Origin: Combretum micranthum
Taxonomy: Eukaryota; Streptophyta; Magnoliopsida; Myrtales; Combretaceae
Assembly: GCA_024138025.1 (NCBI GenBank)
Contig: JAMXBD010000818.1
Span: forward strand, 419,001-483,000
Length of the DNA stretch: 64,000 nucleotides
Direction: 5' to 3'
Positions 49,001 to 60,751 of this stretch are shown here, piece after piece. Under the pieces are notes generated by a model that was not told the origin of the DNA, searched no databases, and was given only the letters and a program-made list of their open reading frames with translations. Both the position numbers and the translations under genes were made by a program. Each line of letters starts with the position of its first letter. Positions within the stretch are counted from its first letter, which is position 1.

Positions 49001-50456
49001 CTTCCTAACTTGGATTCTAGACAATCAAGTATAATGATTGGACTTCATAAGCTTAATTTTGACTTTACATATGCTTGTTCAAATAATTGCTTGTTATTGG
49101 TTGAAGCTTTGTGGTAAGAGGTAACTCTCAAAGCCATATTCGCTTATAGCCCTATAGTTTTTTTGCAGGTTTAGCACAAGTTGAGAATCGATTAAGATCA
49201 AGTGAAGCTACATAGTTAAGCTCCCTAAATAGGCTGAAAAATAGATAATGTTTAAGATAAATAAAAAACATGAATTAGATGAATTTAGGATTTCTTAAAA
49301 CTCTATCTCTTGTAGGATGATACCAAATTTTACTATTTGGTAGAGCATATCGATTTTTTATGTATATTGTAAACTATGAGGTATTGGTTCCATAAAAGCA
49401 TTTGGATGAACAAATATATTTAATTTATAATAATTAAATATGAAAAATAGGTAACTATGTGGAGTATTGCAAATTCTTGTGAAATCGCTCTTAAATTTTA
49501 GGTGCACACATGGTATTGCAATTTTAGGATAATCTTATTTGGCATCCTATTAGGGCTTGATAAAGATTACTAACCCTAAAACACCTAAAGGACTAAGTTA
49601 AATCATGCTTCAAACTACACTTTAAAGCCAAGACAATCCAAACTATACCTTATTATAAGACCTTTATTAAACCAAAACACTTTTATAGTTCTTTGTTGTA
49701 ATTGAACACGACCGTAGTAACCAATATATTCCAATAGTAATTTTTTCATAAACACTGCTTCTCAAGTTTTGTTATTTATGCAATACGTCATTTCCTAATC
49801 ATAAGGGAAACTCTAAACTATTTATAACTACCACTACCACCATTTCTTTCTTTTGTCTGAATAATAATAGCTAAATTGAGGAAGTGCACCCCGTATTTGT
49901 TATCTTCCCTAATTTATTGCTTCAACTAGTAATTAAGCATGCCGTTAAATGTACTAATAATGAGGATAACATTACACCAATCCCCGTCCATCCTCTCTCA
50001 CTTTGAATTGTCAAGAACTTTATGAACATAGCCGCTATTCAAGACTTTATATTTTAAAATAATATCACGTTAGGGGAGTCAATTGTACGTTATGCCATAT
50101 GCGTTGCTTTTCTCTATTTACAATTAGCCAAAGATTTGTGCAATAATATGCATCAACATCTACATAGATTTTATTTATCCTTTAGCAATATACCGATATT
50201 TTCCATTTATATATATGTAAATATATATATATATATATTAAACCCATAGATCCGAGTATAACTGGCTTGAAAATCCATTTTTTTTACCCTGAATATACAA
50301 TAGGAAAAAAAAATGGACTAAGAATTATATATATCTAATATATATCTATTTTTTATTTACATTTTATTTGTATATGATCTTTTCATTTTTTTTGAGTAAA
50401 AATATATGTATTTCATCTGTATCGGTTTCTTGACAAATAACTATTTAAAAAGGATA
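46064..50456. other. No gene seen; AT-rich intergenic DNA with a possible LTR trace
   Basis: Frames here are short and low-complexity (for example the poly-Phe run from the T tract at 46429-46444). Around 49.13-49.41 kb the wording GCTTATAGCCCTATAGTTTTTTTGCAGGT and AAAAGCATTTGGATGA parallels the last 450 bases of the Tekay LTR (GCTTATACCCCTATAG, AAAGCATTTGCATGA), so an old related LTR fragment may lie there. 46775-46850 shares weak similarity with 39450-39520. T-rich tracts occur at 47829-47850 and 48238-48251. Confidence 0.4.
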
Positions 50457-50477
50457 CACTAGTAAAAAAATGACTTT

Positions 50478-50815
50478 AAGAGGCGAAATTTTTCGCCTCA
50501 GTAACTTACAATTTTGCCTCAGTAGTGCTATTGAGGCGAAAAATTTCCTCTAAAGATCAGTCGTTTTAGGGAAAAGGAGGCCAATTTTGCCTCACGTTTT
50601 AAAACATGAGGCCAAATTGGCCTCATAGTGGGAGGAAGTGCCATGTCAGTAGTGAGGCGAATTCGCCTCACTAGCTGACCTGGCATGAGGCGAATTTCGC
50701 CTCATAAAATGATGAGAGCCACGTCGGCTAATGAGGCGAAACTCGCCTCACTAGCCGACGTGGCATGAGGCGAAATTCGCCTCCAATAGAAAGAGGGAGG
50801 GGAAACTCGCCTCAT
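50478..50815. repeat. CACTA left subterminal palindromic repeats
   Basis: About nine copies of GAGGCGAAA or its complement TTTCGCCTC, mostly joined as palindromes. Two larger inverted repeats are built around them: 50639-50685 (arms of 23-24 bases, one mismatch and one indel, outer arm TGCCA..GTCAG) and 50718-50764 (arms of 22 with one mismatch, outer arm GCCACGTCGGCTA). Subterminal repeats bind the TNPA-like protein in En/Spm. Confidence 0.9.
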
Positions 50816-51399
50816 GTGCTAAAAGTAAAATAATTTATAAAAAAATTTTATTATTAATATATTTTTCCAGAATTTTAAAAAATGCAACGCATATTACAAT
50901 AATATTATAAAAATTATAATATTAATATTTTTTTTTAGAATTTATAAATAATAAATACAACACGTATTGCAATATTTTTAAAAAAATGTATAATTAATAT
51001 TACACATTTATTTATATTTTACTTAAAGTTGTATATTTAAATTTTTTTTTCAGAATTTATAAATAATAAATACAACATGTATTGCAATAATTTTTTTAAA
51101 AATTATATAATTAATATTACGAATTTATTAATATTGATATTTTACTTAAAATATTGTATGCAAGTTTGTTATTCTAAACATTTGAAATAATAAATATTTA
51201 TGATATTATAAATATATTTATATTGATATAAATATTATAAAATGAAAATTAGAATATATCTAAATTTGAAAAAAAAAATACAAAAACTTTGTAAATATAG
51301 ATGAAAATATTATACCTTATATTATATTTGATTTTAATATTGTTGAAGTGTAATAAGAAATGATAAAATCCTGCAAAAATAAATTGAAATAAATAATTA
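50816..51399. other. AT-rich non-coding DNA within the CACTA left arm
   Basis: It contains a diverged repeat of about 120 bases (phrases AGAATTTATAAATAATAAATACAACACGTATTGCAAT at about 50936 and 51052). No gene. Confidence 0.5.
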
Positions 51400-51690
51400 T
51401 GAATAAAATTAAATATAAAATTGAAATAAGTTAAATAAAAATGTTGGACGATTTACCGATGTTGGTAAGAATTCGGCAGTGCAAATGGAGAGAAATGAGG
51501 GAGAAATTTGAGTGAGCAGAAGAGAGAAGGATGGGGTATATATAGGCGGTGACTGGGCTGATGAGGCGAAATTCGCCTCATATGTTGAAATCTGAGGGAA
51601 TTTCGCCTCATGAGTTGGACAGTGAGGCCAATTTCGCCTCATATGACAAAATGAGGGAATTTCGCCTCATAATGAAAAATTCTAACTTTC
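51400..51690 (-). promoter_or_regulatory. Internal promoter-like module resembling the CACTA right end
   Basis: Read on the minus strand: four GAGGCGAAATT-type repeats (51672-51559), then TATATATA (51544-51537), then a pyrimidine-rich stretch (CTTCTCTCTTCTGC). This is the same order and spacing as at the right terminus (repeats 62310-62088, TATATATA 62078-62071, pyrimidine leader). It points toward the left end, where I see no gene. It may be a remnant of a nested related element's right end or the promoter of a lost second transcript. Confidence 0.55.
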
Positions 51691-51739
51691 CCGCCCCCGC
51701 TTTTTTATCCTGCGTTGTCCGCTTAAAAATTTAAGCCTT

Positions 51740-53010
51740 CAACGAAAATTTTTATAATGTTTTAAACATTAATTATTAAAAATATTTATTAATTGATCAA
51801 CTTATTTATTATTAGACAATATTAAAAATTAATCTTATTTAATTGGGTAATGTACTTTTATTTATTAAAAAATTAATTATAAAAAAATTATATATAGATT
51901 AAATATTAATTATTAAAATTATATATTTATTAATGAATTTATTTACTAGTAGATAAGATTAAAAATAAATCATATTGAATTGGGTAATGTACATTTATTG
52001 ATGAAAAATTTATATAGATTAAATATTTATTATAAAAATTACATATTTATTAATCAATTTATTTACTAGTAGATAAGATTAAAAATTAATCTTATTCAAT
52101 TGTGTCATGTACTTATTTTTATTAAAAATGAATAATAAAAAATATTTATATAAATTAAAAATTTAATATGTTGAAATTATATATTTATTAATCAATTTAT
52201 TTACTAATAGATAAGATTAAAAGTAAATCTTATTCAATTGAGTAATGTACTTATATTTTAAAAAAATTTAAATAAAAAAATTTTAATAGATTAAATATTT
52301 ATTATAAAAAAAATATATTTATTAATCAATCTACTTATAGTAAATAAGAATTAAAGTCAATGTTATTCATTGGGTAATGTATTTTTATTTATTAAAAGTT
52401 AATTATAAATAATATTTACATACATTAAATATTTATATAGATTAAATATTTCATATTAAAATTATATATTTATTAATCAATTTATTTACTAGTAGATAAG
52501 ATTAAAAATTAATCTTATTCAATAGGGTGGTGTACTTTTATTAATTTAAAATTAAATACCAAAATTATTTATATAGATTAAATATTTGATAATAAAAAAT
52601 ATAATTTATTAATCCATATGTTTAATAGTAGATAAGATTAAAGGTAAATCTTATTCAATTAGGTAATGTACTTTTATTCATTAAAATTAATTATAAAAAT
52701 ATTTATATATAATAATTTTTTGTTATAAAATATATATATTAATCAATTTATTTACTAGTATATAATAATGGAGAGTTATAATTATAAAGAAATATTTTCA
52801 TAGATTTAATAACAATTATAAAAATATTTATTTATTAATCAATTGATTTACTAGTACATGAGATTAAAAATTAATCTTATTCAGTTGGATAATATACTTT
52901 TATTTGTGAAGAAGTTATTACAAAAAACATTTATTTAGATTAAATATTAATTATGAAAATATTTATTTAATAATCAATTGTTTTACTAGTAGATGAGATA
53001 GAAGAGTTAT
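51740..53010. repeat. AT-rich tandem array, about 9-10 units of 115-150 bp
   Basis: Each unit contains ATTTATTAATCAATTTATTTACTAGTAGATAAGATTAAAAATTAATCTTATTCAATTGGGTAATGTAC with variation. Starts of the TAGATAAGATTAAAA-like phrase can be read near 51812, 51952, 52072, 52211, 52345, 52494, 52631, 52857 and 52995. It lies inside the CACTA element between the left arm and the 3' end of the TNPA-like gene. No coding. Confidence 0.8.
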
Positions 53011-54800
53011 ATTTTAAATATGTCAATAATAAATTAATAAAATGAATTATTTAGGCTTATGGAGGATTTAAAAGAAATGATGGTAACATGAAAATTTTTG
53101 TATTAATATATAGTTTTGTTCGGCATTTTGTATATTGAGAAGATTTTTAATAATATTAAACATATAAAAGAACATTTGGACTTTCTACGTAAATATAAAA
53201 TTAACATATATTAATTACAATACGTCAATTATTTCATATGGAATGTGATAATTATATTTATCGTATTTGTTATGAAATTATTCGTACGAACATAAATATT
53301 TACAATTAAAATCTGTGATTTATAATCTTATAGATTACTTGATATTTAATATGTAAATAAGATCTTGATAAAAGTAGATGATAGTAAGATAGTTTGCTGA
53401 GGAAATTATCTACGTTGGTGTTGTTACTGAAATACCCCAAATGTTTACCTAGATTAGAAATTGAGTTTAGATAGATTAAATGAATAAAATGAATTATAGG
53501 ATATAATTGGACAAGTTGGCTTAATTTGATTAGCTAATAAATAAGTTGGTTTTGAGATTTGAAATTCCTATAATCTCTAAACATGTTCTAAAATTGTTTA
53601 GAGGATTCATTAACTCTTGATTTTTAGCCTAAACACTAATTCCTAAATCTTACTAAAATTTGAGTTCATTTGCTTGAATAAAAATATCAGTTCTCAAACC
53701 CGAACTCAAATTAAATATGTTTGTATCCAAATTAAATTCCTAAATTAAGTTCTTATTTTAAGATGTTAATTTATAACCTATCGTATTTTAAGATCTTAAA
53801 TTCCCAAATTAAATCCCAGTTTCGCAGCCTCTTCGTATTTTAGCCATAATTTTTCATCCGATCTCTGATTGAGGTGATTCAAGTTGCGTTGGAAAGATAA
53901 AAAAGAGATATACAACTTTCATGTTTTGAGTTTTTGCAAATGCTAAAATTATCAGTGCTTAAATTTCATTTCTTTTCAACTATACATTTTCCATGCAAAG
54001 TTAACAACTTGTTTTTGTTTGTTTTATGTGTTTTTGCTTAGGAAGTGGATATTTTTAAGCTAAAATGAGATGGATAAGTGATGTTTGATGTGTTATGTTG
54101 ACTGGTTCATATAATTAAACATGAGTTCAATAGATTTATAGATTTAACAAATAATTAGATTAAATATAAAAGTTAATTAAAAAATGAACTTAGTTATCAA
54201 ACCGAGGTTCAACTTGATTAAATAGACTTGAATGAGTTAAAATGAATTAGATTGAGTTAGTTTAACCATCTTTGACTTAGATTTTGAATTAAATGATTAA
54301 GGTTAATTTAACCATCTTTGACTTAGTTTAAGTTTGTAGTTCAAGTTAACATAGATCCTACATGTATAATGAATTAGTAATGAATCTAAGTTCAACTTGA
54401 CTAAATGAGCTTCAATTAGCTAAAAGTAATTAGCTTAGATGAATGAATTACGATGATCTTTCAATTACATGAGCAATATATTGTTTCTATGCTTATAGTT
54501 AACCGTTCCTACATTTTTCCAATCTGAAAACGTTAAATTGTAATGTATAGTTACGTAACCAAATAGACGAAATCATCCTCTACATAAAATATGCTTTTTT
54601 AAAATTGAAATCTATGTAGAAAATTTCAAAGAAAATGCTATATATTACCATTGCCCTATTTAGTAATTTGTGTTTATATTTCTGTAATATTTTAGAAAAT
54701 TTTGTTCCGTGTTAAACAAATTAAATAATAAATTTGTCCTTTCCAATTTATTTGATATATGTTCGATCATGGTGAATAGAAATATACTGCGGGTTGGTTG
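53011..54800. other. Non-coding DNA inside the CACTA element, with a possible old LTR piece
   Basis: No gene. 53.81-53.94 kb reads CGTATTTTAGCCATAATTTTTCATCCG, then GATTCAAGTTGCGTTGGAAAGATAA and ATACAACTTTCATGTTTTGA, wording common in plant gypsy LTRs. It may be a fragment of one. Repeated GAACTTAG/AACCGAGGTTCAACTTGA and TTTAACCATCTTTGACTTAG phrases (about 54195-54420) indicate local duplications. Confidence 0.4.
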
Positions 54801-54985
54801 AATGCTTCTATAAATAAATTAGATGTGCATGGTACTCGTCGTAAGAAATTACCGTACTAAGGAACAAAATATGACGGTAATCATAATCAATAGCATGACA
54901 TAAAGTGCGAAAGAAGTAATGCAATAAAACGTGAACATCATGTCCGGAATAATAAAAAACGATGAGGAAAAAAAAACGGTAGCAG

Positions 54986-57159
54986 CTACTGTCGCTGCTC
55001 CTGTCGCAGTCGAGCACGACCAGATCCTCTCTCACGGATGTCCTCTGCATACTGTAGTGGGGGTCGAAGCCGGTGTCGACTGAACAGCTGACGGCTGAGT
55101 CGAGTATGTGGAGGCTGCTGAGAGGCAGAAGGATGTGAAGATGAAGGGGCCCCAGGAAAAGCGTACGATCCAAACGCGGACGGCTGTGACGCAAACTGCG
55201 CAAAACCGGGACCCCTGCCCATGGGATGAACCCCTGAGGATGTTGTCCTCTCTGCTGTGCGGAGCTGCCTGGTGACTCATGTGCTGGATCGTGTGGAGGA
55301 TGCGTGAACATGGATGGATGGCTCGGCATCTCGTAAAACCCATGGTAAGGATATGGAGGAGGTGGCACTGGTGTGAATGGCGTAAAGCCAGGCTGACTAG
55401 GATCAGGGCCATAAGTAGAAGTCCCCATCTGTGGTGCAGCGTGATGGTATGGAGGGTACTGCCCGGAGGAAGACGTAGGAGGAGACGTAGTTCATAAGCA
55501 AATCAATCTTCTCTTGCATCTTCTCAATCTTGCCTCCTGGCTGGTCTATCATACTCAGAGTGGACCAAATTCTCGTCACGTGGCTGCTCGTAGTAATCAA
55601 CCCTATGTTGATCTATCGGCATGCCGTAACCAAAGCCACGACGGTAGGCAGATCGATGGCCCAAAACCTCCTCCATAATGACCTTATCCTCCTTAGGTCG
55701 CTGACCTGACGCAGCAATATCATCCTCTTGCTTTCTTTTTTCCACCATTCGTGCCTAGTTGAAACAACATGAGCACAAAGTGAATATAATCATACAAACA
55801 ATGGATATGATGTATTATAAAAAAAATATGAGAATCGAAAATACTAACATAATTCTGCATGGAGACCTCCGACTCCCATCGATCTGTTAACTGCCCTTTC
55901 TGTCTCCTTAGGTGGGTATGTCGGTAGTTTTGTATCGGCGTGAGATCCTGTAATACATTATTAAAAAAAGTCAGTACAAGAACATAGCATATAAACCCAC
56001 ATTCATTGTAATTGGAATACCTACATTTGTGAGTGCATGCTGGAGCATGGACTTTGTACCACCTGTATGAACTGACAGTTGCTTCTTCCTGTTCTCCGCA
56101 TTCACCGTGGATCGCAACTACACGTTTCGAGAAGAAGTGAACAAGTGAACTATATCTTATGCATATGTAATTTACCACATGGAGAATCGTACCTTATAAT
56201 CTGATCTGTCTCAAGGAAGTGGACGAATGCCCTCCATTCATCTAACCTGTGCTCGAAACCCGGTGGTGGCTTACTAGCAGCTGCATCGCCTCCACCTTTG
56301 GCTATGACGTAACGTTTAAGCCTGTATCGAAGCTGACTATACGACTTGCTTGCAAGAAAGTCCAGTGCCACCCACCATTTATGAATTGTCCGCCAATTTT
56401 CGGGTAGTTCAAACTTGTTCTGCAAATTTGAACAAAAAAATTTAGTGTTAAAGGAAGGTATCCGGAGCCAAAAATTGGTTTTTGGTATATGTTTACATTT
56501 AAAATTAACTTACCATTACACGGCGGATGATGCCATGTCGATATGCCTCGGAAATGCTGACCATGCCTTTCCTCGACCTCCAGGCACAAACAACTTCGTC
56601 GACGCTCTGTGATGGAGTAAGAACTCCAACCTAACCATCCCCGGAGATGAGCATATGAGACCCATAAACCCATCAGGCATAGTGATAGTCGGTCTACGGC
56701 CTGTCCTCCTATACTCCTCCTCCGCCCGGTAACCTCTATACATACCCCTGGCCTATCTGTCACCGTGATGTTTGCCTCCTCATGCTGAGCCCCACAGCGG
56801 CCTCCTCCTGCTCCACTGCTGCGGCCTGTGGGTCATCTGGGTTAACCTGAGCAGGCATATCATCCGGGAGGTCGTACAACACCTCTTCCCCGATCCCCAG
56901 CTCATTTACCCATCCCGGCTGTGGCTCAGCCGCCTGACCCGACTGGCGGGATGTCGGACCTGCCGATCAGTAAGTAAGGCAGTAAACGATCCTCCTGTAT
57001 AACAAAATAAGAAAATAAACGCATGAGTCCAAAATGGATATAATATTGCTATGACAGATAAAACATTTACAAATGAAGCTTGAAATCCCACCAGTGTACT
57101 GCTCCGGATGTGCCTCAGAGTCGTCCAAAAGCTGATCCATGAAATCGGAGCTACTCATC
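54986..57159 (-). pseudogene. CACTA second gene, Transposase_24 (Ptta/En/Spm) protein, multi-exon, damaged
   Basis: Likely equivalent of TNPA-type accessory protein. Start MSSSDFMDQLLDDSEAHPEQ at 57159, then an acidic Pro/Gln-rich exon (about 57000-56760). NWRTIHKWWVALDFLASKSY (about 56390-56330) follows an acceptor TGCAG at about 56422. Then LRSTVNAENRKKQLSVHTGG (about 56119-56060), LTPIQNYRHTHLRRQKGQLT (about 55947-55890) with RWESEVSMQNY, and ARMVEKRKQEDDIAASGQRP (about 55755-55695) follow, each bounded by plausible GT and AG sites. These are the Transposase_24 core (NxxNRxK, GGxKS, THxRxxxxxxDxxxxE). The C-terminal part is Pro/Ser/Gln-rich (55.43-54.99 kb) and changes frame at least once. 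Exon 2-3 phase also fails, so I call it a pseudogene unless assembly indels are involved. Confidence 0.75.
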
Positions 57160-57479
57160 CTGCAAGTTAAAAAATAACACCGGTTACTTAAACATTTCGT
57201 GGAGATCATTACGCAAACAAAGTACATGTGATAGATAATAAATAAATAAACGTATCCGTACAATCTATTCGTCCAAATCGTAATCGCCTATGCTACTGCA
57301 TCCCACACTCGGGTCGGGTAAGCGTGTAAGGTTTCCTAGATCAACAAATATGCGATTGATTGGAATTGTCCATGGCCTTTGCACTGTCTGTTGCATTGCC
57401 TCCTCTATTGGAGGTGGCTCATCGATTCAACATCTTCTATACTCTCAGTTTGGAAGAGAGCACGTGTGAACATATGACG

Positions 57480-60400
57480 GTGTACAACTTTCTGTACAAT
57501 CTTCCAATTGCCTATCGCTTGCTTGGGTCCTTTAGGTAAAATACTTGTTGTGCTTGGTCGGCAAGGATGTACGGGTCGTTATCGTACCATGACCTTGCGG
57601 TGTTGATGGAGATGAGGTCTCCGTCGATAATTTCCGGTTTATCCTTCTCCGTATCAAACCTGCATTTGAATAAAAACACTTTCTTCGACCCCACATAATT
57701 TAGTTGTATAACTTCGGTGAGAACCGCAAAATGTAAGTTGTTGCCCTCCATCTGCACCGATGACATATACACCGCTATTCTGTGATCTTAATCCAACCTC
57801 CTTGGCTTCTGTGTTGTATCGGATACCATTCACGATACAAGCATTGAAGCTATATCGATGAATTTCAGGGCCCCAAGCTAACGCTTCAAGATCTTCTGGC
57901 ATCTGATGTCCATGGACAGCCGTTTGCTCCATAATCTACATACCATGTCAACAATTAAAGTTACATGTCAAGATATCGATGAATTAATGGAATTGAAGGC
58001 TTCAACAAGTTTTAACCTTATTTCTAAACCACTCGGCAAAATGTTTACATACTATTCCTCCCACATTGCGTGCTCCACGTGCAGTTAGTTCGTTCTCGAA
58101 CTCCCTGTAAGATATTTCATTAGAAGTGGATCTTCAATCTTGGTGAACATATCTTGTTATCAGGTCATAAATGAATGAAAAGACATGATATACCTTATAA
58201 AGGGTTGCACTTCCTCGCAATTATTCAACACTGTCCAATGCATCCTGTTGAGTTCTACATCCGAGCCTGTTATAGTGCATGCACCTATTGAACGTATGGG
58301 CTGTGTGAATACTCGAAACGATGATGATGGACATTCATCCAGCGGTTCGTCCCACTGTCGGTGGGGTCTATTTATTCTTGAGTCCATGTTATCAAAATAT
58401 AGTGAGCAAAATTGAGTGCTCTCCCGCACAACATACGACTCGGTAATTGAACCTTCCGGTCTTGCCCTATTCCGCAAATCTGCTTTTAGAACTCCCATGT
58501 ACCTCTCAACAGGATACATCCACCGGTACTGGACCGGACCACATATGCGTGCTTCATTGGAAGGTGGACGGCTAAATGTATCATAATATCAAAAAAACAG
58601 GAGGAAATATCATCTCTAACTTGCAAAGAGTTAGGATTATTGTTTTTTCCAAAGACTCCAATAGATTTACACGGAGTTCTTTAGCAGTCAATTCCCTGAA
58701 AAAACGATACATCACATACAACATCGTAAATGCGATTATCCAAGACCCCACGAATGACAACCGGGAGAATACGTTGCAGCAAGACATGACAATCGTGACT
58801 CTTAAGACCTCTCAAACTAACTTCATCAGCGCCTAAGCAAGATGATATATTTGAAGCATATCCATTAGGCATCTTCACATCCCTGATTGAATTACATACC
58901 TCTCTCATTTGCCTAGTCGATAGTGTATATGCAGCTGGTGGTTTGAAAATGCGTCCACCACGTTGCTGCAGGTGTAGCTCGGAACGAATACCCATTTCTT
59001 GGAGTGTGAGTCTCGCCTTCTCTGTGTCTTTTGACTTGCCCTTAAGACCAAAAATAGTTCCCACTAGGTTATCGCATATATTCTTTTCGATATGCATCAC
59101 GTCAAGATTATGTCGTATGTGCAATTCACTCCAATATGGCAATCGGAATAGCAAACTCTTCTTACACCAATTTGTCCCGTCTTCATTCCTCCGACGGCAT
59201 AGGCGCTCTTGCAATTTTCCAAAATGACATGCTCGTATCGACTCAATTGATCGATGATGTCTGAACCAGAGAAATCCCTTGGTCGTGCCCGTGTTTCCGT
59301 GGTGCCGTCAAAACTTACCCTGTCATGGCGCCACCTATGTCTCAAAGGCAAGAACCGTCTATGGCCCATATAGTGGAACTTACTATTTGAATGGCCACTT
59401 GTGCAGTCAATGTTACATATTGGACATGCTTTATAACCCTTCGTCGTCCACCTGAAATGTCACCGTATGCCGGGAAATCGTTAATAGTCCATAATAATGC
59501 AGCATGCAGTCGAAATACCCGTCCTTCGACCACATCTAGTGTTTTGACCCCACTTGTCCAAAGTTCTTGTAGCTCATCTATCAATGGTTGTAAGTACACA
59601 TCAATATCTTTACCTGGTGATTTCGGCCCCGGTATTAAAAGAGACATCATCATATATGGCTCCTTCATACATCTCCATGGTGGAACATTGTATACAAACA
59701 TAATAACTGGCCACACACTGTATGTCGTGCTCATGTTTGCATATGGATTAAACCCATCAGTGGCAAGTCCTAATCGTACACTTCGGGGGTCCGATGCGAA
59801 CAAAGGATATTTGTTATCCAATCCCTTCCACTGTTCGGAATCCACCGGATGCCTCAACACACCATCTACGGATATATACTTTTCCTTGTGCCATCTCATC
59901 TCTGGAGCCGTCTTCCGGCACATAAATAGCCTTTGTAATCTTGGAACTAATGGGAAATGTCGCAACACCTTAACCGGTACTGTTTTTTGTTTTCTTGTAT
60001 GAAGCTTCCATCTTCCTTCCCCACACACTGGGCATGTATCAAGATTTTTGAATTCTTTTCGAAACAAACAATCATTTTTACAAGCATGAATCATGTTTGC
60101 ATCCATGCCTAACTGCTTCAAAAACTTCCGTGCTTCGTAATATGATGTAGGTAACAAATTGTCGGTAACAAACTTTTTATTAAGTCAAGCCAATTGTTAA
60201 ATGACTTCACAGACTGCTTACCATCAATCTTTAGATTTATCATTTGCACTACTGCTGATAATAATGAAAACTTTGTACATCCCGGATACACTGGACTCTT
60301 TGCTTTTTCAAACATTCCAGTCCACCCATCTCCATTAAACCCACTACTTTCATCTTCGCTGTCAATATCATCGCCATCGCCATCGCACGCCATCACTTAT

Positions 60401-60751
60401 ATTAACAGCAATATCTTCCAAAAGTTTTTGATCTGCCTCATCTTCAAAGTGCGTGTCTTCAAGTGGATTGCTCCCTTCATCCATAACAACATTATCATGT
60501 ACCTCGTATTCATCTACATCCTCACCATGATAAATCCAAGGGGAGTAGGTCCAAGCCATTCCCCTCCTGAGGAGGTGATACTCAATAATCTGAATAGATT
60601 GCCATGAACCATTAAGGCAATCTCTACAAGGGCATCTAATCAGTCCATCTGCCCGCTTATGGTTTACAGCAGCTTCTAAAAACTCTCTAACCCCATTTCT
60701 ATATTGCGTTGTTGTCAAATCACGTGTCATATGCCAACTTCGTTCAGACAT
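57480..60751 (-). pseudogene. CACTA TNP2-type transposase gene with small frameshifts
   Basis: The transposase that cuts CACTA ends. Start MSERSWHMTRDLTTTQYRNG at 60751 opens the Transpos_assoc domain (YRNGVREFLEAA, CPCRDCLN). After a frame change near 60400 come an acidic linker and LLSAVVQMINLKI. The 59342-60157 frame holds the zinc-finger-like CKNDC..CPVCGEGRW, then the TNP2 (Transposase_21) core: RLGLATDGFNPYANMS (about 59773-59726), LLIPGPKSPGKDIDVYLQPL (about 59647-59588), LHAALLWTINDFPAYG (about 59506-59459). A frame change near 59440 leads to YKACPICNIDCTSGHS, another near 59200 to HNLDVMHIEKNICDNLVGTI (about 59115-59056). DUF4218 begins WMYPVERYMGVLKADLRNRA (58520). DUF4216 (RYNTEAKEVGLRSQNSGVYV, then DDPYILA-type NDPYILADQAQQVFYL) ends near 57520. 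Domains are complete; only about five short frame breaks disable it. Confidence 0.9.

Noticed and set aside
50480..50815. CRISPR-like array because of regular palindromic repeats
   Set aside because: Units are irregularly spaced, palindromic, adjoin a CACTA terminus and occur at both ends; this is a plant transposon.
54195..54420. Repeated AACCATCTTTGACTTAG phrases as a new tandem element
   Set aside because: Only two or three short diverged copies; more likely a local duplication.
55032..55428. Three overlapping Pro/Ser-rich minus frames as separate genes
   Set aside because: They are alternative frames of the C-terminal exon of the Transposase_24 gene; the mix of plausible wording indicates a frameshift there.
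59391..60002. Plus-strand 203-residue frame
   Set aside because: It is the antisense shadow of the TNP2 core on the minus strand.
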